64,000 nt of DNA from Flammeovirga yaeyamensis (GTDB lineage Bacteria > Bacteroidota > Bacteroidia > Cytophagales > Flammeovirgaceae): assembly GCF_018736045.1 (NCBI RefSeq), contig NZ_CP076133.1, forward strand, positions 2,178,544-2,242,543, read 5' to 3'. The position numbers and the translations under genes were made by a program. This document shows, in pieces, positions 59,856 through 64,000 of this stretch. Numbering within the stretch: the stretch's first letter is position 1; each line of letters starts with the position of its first letter. The notes below the pieces were generated by a model. It did no database searches, was not told the DNA's origin, and worked only from the letters and a program-made list of their open reading frames with translations.

Positions 59856-61001
59856 CTATTGTTTAATAAACCTAGTCGTAATTTTTTGTGATCCTGATGT
59901 CAATATTAAAAGATAATGTCCCGGGTTTAAATCTGTAATCTGATGTACATTATAGATTAAACTATTCCCACTAACATCTTGATGTTCTTGATACACTGCC
60001 TTTCCTAATTTGTCAATCACAGAAATTGACAATTGATCACCCAATATTAATCCGCCTACAGAAAGATTGAGTTTATCTTTGGTAGGGTTAGGAAAAACTT
60101 GTGCTGACATTGTATTTACTGCGATCAAATTTACAGTTAATGGACCAAACGATTCATTTTTTCCGTCATAATCAAACTGTTGTAATTTGTAATACAAGAC
60201 ACTTGAGGATGTTTCTGGAGCATCAACAAACGAATAATCTTGTCTAAAATTAGTATTCCCTCCTGCTTCAACTTCTCCAATTTCTTCCCAATTCATTTTA
60301 TCTGTTGATCTTAAAATGGTAAAATGAGAGGCATCTTGTTCTGCTGCTGTTGCCCAATTTAGAGTAACTATATTATTATTGATTACTGATTCGAAGAAGA
60401 TCATTTCGACCGGTAAGTCAGCAATATATTGGGCTGTATTACCATTGGTGTTACATGCCTCAACGCCACTATCTCCAAAGTCATCATGATCAGGATCATA
60501 AAATTCGGGATCTTCTGTGCCAATACATATTGATGTTCCCGATGATGAAACAGTGTAATCTGATCCGGTGTATGTGATCCTTCCAGTACCTCCAAGTTTA
60601 TACTCATCTTTATCAATTTGTATCTTATATTTAGCATAAAAATAAAGCGAATGTATTTCGCTTTCACCTGTTGATTCGTAAATAAAATCTTTATTAATAA
60701 TCACCGTTGCTCCCCTTTCAACATAAAGAACAGCGGTCTTTTTAACAGACAATTTACTCACTTCTAAGGTTACACCAGATCGAATAAATAGTATACTATT
60801 TTCTTCTAAGGTGATACTTTTTTCACCATTCTCATTATAATTATAAGACCCCGTGGTTAAGTCCATGTATTCATTTTCACCAATTGTTTGATCAATTTCC
60901 TCATCAGGAAATATTTCAGAATGGTCAGGACCAATAATTGGCTGTGCATTAGAAACAGTTATACAAAATAGTATAAGGGCGAAGGGTAAGAAGATTTTCA
61001 T
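59856..61001 (-). CDS. T9SS-sorted surface protein, paralogue 3
   Basis: A 381-residue product. Signal peptide (MKIFLPFALILFCITVSNAQ), then the same order as paralogues 1 and 2: EIDQTIGENEYMDLTTGSY, strand ladder (SILFIRSGVTLEVSKLSVKK, AVLYVERGATVII), GTSICIGTEDPEFYDPDH, Fn3-like module (LPVEMIFFESVINNNIVTLNW to YYKLQQFDYDGKN) and T9SS domain (VFPNPTKDKLNLSVGG to TTRFIKQ). It has a slightly longer middle (KYKIQIDKDEYKLGGTG). It shares the near-identical 3' tract with paralogue 2 and has its own terminator. Divergent from the MRJP-like gene. Confidence 0.85.
   Translation of the reverse strand: MKIFLPFALILFCITVSNAQPIIGPDHSEIFPDEEIDQTIGENEYMDLTTGSYNYNENGEKSITLEENSILFIRSGVTLEVSKLSVKKTAVLYVERGATVIINKDFIYESTGESEIHSLYFYAKYKIQIDKDEYKLGGTGRITYTGSDYTVSSSGTSICIGTEDPEFYDPDHDDFGDSGVEACNTNGNTAQYIADLPVEMIFFESVINNNIVTLNWATAAEQDASHFTILRSTDKMNWEEIGEVEAGGNTNFRQDYSFVDAPETSSSVLYYKLQQFDYDGKNESFGPLTVNLIAVNTMSAQVFPNPTKDKLNLSVGGLILGDQLSISVIDKLGKAVYQEHQDVSGNSLIYNVHQITDLNPGHYLLILTSGSQKITTRFIKQ
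59859..59969 (-). repeat. near-identical 111-bp tract shared with paralogue 2, copy 2
   Basis: Partner of 58471-58581, with 110 of 111 bases equal by eye. Identity drops sharply beyond ACTATTCCC. Confidence 0.85.
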
Positions 61002-61327
61002 AGAAATAGTTTTTAGATAACATGTATGTTAATGAATAGATTTGTTTACTTTTAGGCTGTTTACAAAAAAACTTTTAGTTCTGCAGTTAGGTATAGAATT
61101 CTCTTTTGGGTTTTATTTGTATTCAGTAATTAATAAGTTATACAGTAAACTTATGTTAAAGATTTATATTAACAGTTCATCAGTGTGACTTTATTGATTA
61201 AAATAAATATTTTCATATAAAATTGTTAGAATAATACATATTTTAATACATGATTATTCTAGGTAATCACTGAATTATCATATTGAAATTGAACGAATTT
61301 GAAAATAAAAAACATAAAATACATCCA
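61002..61327. other. divergent intergenic region
   Basis: Carries the upstream regions of paralogue 3 (minus) and the MRJP-like lipoprotein (plus). AT-rich. No clear TTTG / TAnnTTTG pair, hairpin or small ORF was found. Confidence 0.5.
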
Positions 61328-62362
61328 ATGAATCGATTAATAGTTCTTTTCCTTTTTTCTTTTCTGTTTTTTGGTTGTTCTGAAGAACAAAATAAAATAC
61401 CCACTTTAGTTGCAAACTTTAAGGGACAACAAGTTACAGGTGTTACTGTTTCTAATGAAGGAAGAGTTTTTGCTAATTTTCCCCGTTGGAGAAAAGGAGT
61501 CATGTACTCTGTGTTAGAAGTAGATGAAAATGGATCTTCAATTCCTTACCCTTCTAAAGAGTGGAATAATTGGAAAATAGGAATGCCCATGACGGATTCT
61601 TTATTTATAGCAGTGCAGTCGGTAGTTGCTTTTGATAATGAATTATATGTATTGGATACTAGAAACCCATTGTTTCAAGGAGTTATTGGTGCTCCTAAAA
61701 TCTTTGTGTTCGATTTAACGACCAACGAGTTAAAAAGAACTTATCCTCTTTCAGTGGGTACTTATCATCCAGAATCTTATGTAAACGATTTAAGGGTAGA
61801 TAAGAAAAACAATAAAGCCTACTTTACAGATTCTGGCCACGCAGGGTTAATCGTACTTGATTTAGCATCGGGAAATTGTAAAAGAGTATTAGATAATCAC
61901 TTCTCTACAACAGCAGAGGCAGATCATTTAACTTTTGGGGCGACTGAATGGAAAAATACAGTGCATTCTGATGGTATCGCTTTGGATCTCAAAAATGATA
62001 TGCTCTACTTCCATTCTTTAACGGGATACAGCTTATATCGTATACCTACCAATTCTTTGATAAATAAAACGAATGAAGAAATAGAAGCAGATGTTGAATT
62101 TGTGATGAAAACACCGGCTCCTGATGGTATGATTATCGACGAAAAAGGACAATTATATTTAGCCGATTTAGAGCATGATAAGATTATGAAAATCAATTTA
62201 AAAAATCATGCAATGTCTACATTTGTAAAAGGAAATCAAGTGAAATGGGCCGATACATTTAGTATCTACAATAAGCATCTCTATTATACCAATTCTAGAA
62301 TTAATGAAGCAGGTGAGGATGTGGAAGAAATAGAGTTTAGTATCTATAAAGTAGCTCTTTAA
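61328..62362 (+). CDS. major royal jelly protein-related lipoprotein
   Basis: 344 residues from the ATG at 61328, which opens the lipoprotein signal MNRLIVLFLFSFLFFGC, then SEEQN. The frame is open 15 codons further but that part is not signal-like. The body is a beta-propeller in the style of the MRJP/yellow family: GVTVSNEGRVFANFPRW, SVVAFDNELYVLDTRNP, YVNDLRVDKKNNKAYFTDSGHAGLIVLDLASG, HSDGIALDLKNDMLYFHSLTGYSLYRIPT and APDGMIIDEKGQLYLADLEHDKI. Bacterial members are secreted or lipid-anchored and of unknown function. It sits inside the paralogue cluster but on the other strand. Confidence 0.85.
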   Translation: MNRLIVLFLFSFLFFGCSEEQNKIPTLVANFKGQQVTGVTVSNEGRVFANFPRWRKGVMYSVLEVDENGSSIPYPSKEWNNWKIGMPMTDSLFIAVQSVVAFDNELYVLDTRNPLFQGVIGAPKIFVFDLTTNELKRTYPLSVGTYHPESYVNDLRVDKKNNKAYFTDSGHAGLIVLDLASGNCKRVLDNHFSTTAEADHLTFGATEWKNTVHSDGIALDLKNDMLYFHSLTGYSLYRIPTNSLINKTNEEIEADVEFVMKTPAPDGMIIDEKGQLYLADLEHDKIMKINLKNHAMSTFVKGNQVKWADTFSIYNKHLYYTNSRINEAGEDVEEIEFSIYKVAL

Positions 62363-62367
62363 TATTG

Positions 62368-62409
62368 ATGGCTGTCACATTAAAATAATTAAATGTGTCA
62401 GCCATTTTT
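62368..62409 (+). terminator. Rho-independent terminator after the MRJP-like gene
   Basis: A 14-bp stem (ATGGCTGTCACATT at 62368-62381, AATGTGTCAGCCAT at 62392-62405) with one mismatch, followed by a T run. It begins 6 bases after the stop and ends just before the convergent paralogue 4. Confidence 0.88.
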
Positions 62410-62411
62410 GT

Positions 62412-63548
62412 TTACTGTTTAATAAACCTTTTCGTAATTTTTTCTGATCCTGAAGTAATAATCAAAAGATAGTTGCCAGGCACTAAATCAACTGTTTCAT
62501 CCACATTGTAAATCAAACTACTACCGTTTAATTTTTTATATTCTTGATGTATAACCTTACCCATTTTATCCATTAATGAGATAGTCATTTCATTTCCCAA
62601 TTGTAATCCAGTAATCGAAAGATTTAATTGATCCCTTACAGGATTAGGATAAACTTGTGCTGACATTAGATTAATCGATCTAAAGCTAACTGCTAAAGGA
62701 CCAAATGTTTCACTTTTCCCATCATAATCAAATTGTTCTAATTTATAATAAACAACATTTGATGATGCATTGGGAATATCTGTAAAAGAATAATCTTGTC
62801 TAAAATTAGTATTACCACCCGCTTCTACTTCACCTATTTCTTCCCAATTTTCCTTATCCGTTGATCTAAAAACCACAAAATGTGAAGCATTAATTTCTGA
62901 TGCTGTCGCCCAATTTAAAATGACATTATGATTTTCGATTGAAGATTCAAAAGAGATCATTTCTACAGGTAAATCTGTTGTGAAACGATCTGAATCACCA
63001 TTTCTGTTACATGGTTCTGTAGGAGATAAACCAAAATTCGCATGGTCAGGGTCGTAAAACTCTGGATCTTCTGTACCAATACAAACTGTAGATCCGTTTT
63101 CCACCTCAAAACTTGACCCTGAAAAGGTAATTCTACCATTACCTCCTAAGATATAACTAGCATCATCACTTTGAAGTTTATCATTTACATAAAAATACAA
63201 AGAGTGGATTTCGTTCATACCAGTTGATTTTGCTTCAAATGTTTCCTGAATGATAATTGTAGCTCCTCTTTCGATATATAAAATTGATGTTTCTTTTAAA
63301 TACAGGTCTTTCACTTCAAGAGTTACACCTGCTCTAACAATAAGAATACTGTTATTATCTAAAGTGATGGTTTTGCCATTATTATTATAATCGTAACTCC
63401 CCGTTGTTAAGTCCATATATTCATTTGTATATAAAGATTGATCATTGTTAGGATCGGGATTTACTCGAGAGTGTCCTGTAGTTACAGGCTGTGCGTTAAT
63501 AATTACAGTAATTAGTAGGGTTATTATTAATAGTAGACTTCTTTTCAT
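62412..63548 (-). CDS. T9SS-sorted surface protein, paralogue 4
   Basis: A 378-residue product. Signal peptide (MKRSLLLIITLLITVIINAQ), DPNNDQSLYTNEYMDLTTGS, strand ladder (SILIVRAGVTLEVKDLYLKE, SILYIERGATIIIQ), STVCIGTEDPEFYDPDH, Fn3-like module (LPVEMISFESSIENHNVILNW to YYKLEQFDYDGKS) and T9SS domain (VYPNPVRDQLNLSITG to TKRFIKQ). The C-terminus differs from the tract shared by paralogues 2 and 3. Convergent with the MRJP-like gene, which separates it from the other three copies. Confidence 0.85.
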   Translation of the reverse strand: MKRSLLLIITLLITVIINAQPVTTGHSRVNPDPNNDQSLYTNEYMDLTTGSYDYNNNGKTITLDNNSILIVRAGVTLEVKDLYLKETSILYIERGATIIIQETFEAKSTGMNEIHSLYFYVNDKLQSDDASYILGGNGRITFSGSSFEVENGSTVCIGTEDPEFYDPDHANFGLSPTEPCNRNGDSDRFTTDLPVEMISFESSIENHNVILNWATASEINASHFVVFRSTDKENWEEIGEVEAGGNTNFRQDYSFTDIPNASSNVVYYKLEQFDYDGKSETFGPLAVSFRSINLMSAQVYPNPVRDQLNLSITGLQLGNEMTISLMDKMGKVIHQEYKKLNGSSLIYNVDETVDLVPGNYLLIITSGSEKITKRFIKQ

Positions 63549-63853
63549 AGCGTTTTAGGTCTTGCTGGTATAAGTGTAATAAAATTAGCAGTTATCTAAA
63601 TAACGGTTCGGACAACAAACCCATTTTTGGGGTGAAAAAGTTCTTTGAGAAAAAAAATTAAAGTATAATTACCGAATTATTACTATATAATAATTGAAAA
63701 ACAATATTAAGTACAACTCTGAATATTAGGAGACTATTAGTTCACGGATGTAATAAAAAGCTAGAAACACACTTTTCTTGATTGATAATCTTTTATGACA
63801 TCAAAATATTTACACCTTTTTAGTAGTTCACATATCAAATACAGTAACCTTTT
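63549..63853. other. upstream region of paralogue 4
   Basis: About 305 bases of AT-rich DNA. A short CCCATTTTTGGGG symmetry is visible near 63625. No ORF, clear promoter or terminator was identified. Confidence 0.45.
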
Positions 63854-64000
63854 CTAAAACAAAAGAGAATCATTCATTTTCTGATTATGAAAACTCCAAC
63901 TACTCCTGATCTTTATCATTAAAAAATATTTCTCATAGGGTAGTTTTAACCGTTCTTTAGATTGAGTATATTGAATGATAAACCCAAAACTATCTTCAAT
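63854..64000 (-). CDS. possible C-terminal end of a gene running off the right edge
   Basis: On the minus strand the frame is open from the window edge for 48 codons to TAG at 63856-63854. The reading is IEDSFGFIIQYTQSKERLKL, then PYEKYFLMIKIRSSWSFHNQ and a short tail. The mix of residues is protein-like, but 48 codons are not decisive in AT-rich DNA. No family recognised. Confidence 0.4.
   Translation of the reverse strand: MEDSFGFIIQYTQSKERLKLPYEKYFLMIKIRSSWSFHNQKMNDSLLF

Noticed and set aside
1..64000. tRNA, rRNA, IS elements, integrase or attachment sites
   Set aside because: None recognised on either strand; no transposase or integrase motif and no obvious horizontally acquired island boundary was seen.

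Overview
The window is AT-rich DNA from a Bacteroidota bacterium. A marine member of the Cytophagales, such as Flammeovirga or a relative, fits best, but that genus guess is inference. The evidence is a hybrid two-component sensor/AraC regulator beside carbohydrate genes, several proteins ending in a type IX secretion (T9SS) sorting domain, lipoprotein signals including a surface-export QKDD signal, a GH92 mannosidase, 7TM-DISM/SpoIIE signalling, and promoters of the TTTG / TAnnTTTG type. No rRNA, tRNA, IS element, prophage or CRISPR array was recognised.

Layout. 1-6054 is the end of a carbohydrate-use locus: the tail of an enzyme, a surface lipoprotein and a hybrid two-component regulator. 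6100-12000 holds apt, a VOC protein, a 37-residue membrane peptide, a secreted protein, a transglutaminase-like protein whose nucleophile is Ser, and a lipoprotein that also carries a T9SS-like tail. 12001-16926 is a three-gene type I export operon (ABC, HlyD, TolC) whose ATPase domain has lost most catalytic motifs. 17200-22097 has TerB-like and TerD proteins followed by a large helicase with a C-terminal Vsr/DUF559-like nuclease, a candidate stress or defence module. 22604-32982 holds a HEAT-like protein, a small winged-helix protein with a strong Shine-Dalgarno, an M43 protease, a GH92 mannosidase, a DUF302 protein, an M19 dipeptidase and a 7TM-SpoIIE phosphatase.

33170-37246 carries a small membrane protein, a PP2C phosphatase, an ECF sigma factor and a Cache-sensor Ser/Thr kinase, which look like one signalling unit. 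37243-39548 has a DUF3307 membrane protein and a SatD/HTH protein, preceded by six copies of a 17-bp palindrome arranged as two triplets at exact 28-bp pitch. This is the most unusual non-coding structure in the window. 39549-40090 is repeat-rich. 40091-45534 has a SNF2 helicase and a GNAT-like protein. 46007-46903 has a 44-residue basic protein and a lipocalin-like lipoprotein. 46966-52381 is an RND efflux operon. A candidate small RNA of about 120 nt lies between it and a divergent AraC gene. 53959-56959 has a DUF1254 protein, a Crp-like regulator and an MBL hydrolase. 57027-63548 is a family of four T9SS-sorted paralogues, interrupted by an MRJP-like lipoprotein, with a tract that looks like gene conversion.

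All assignments come from reading motifs and architecture by eye. No database search was run, and residue positions are approximate unless a single residue is named.
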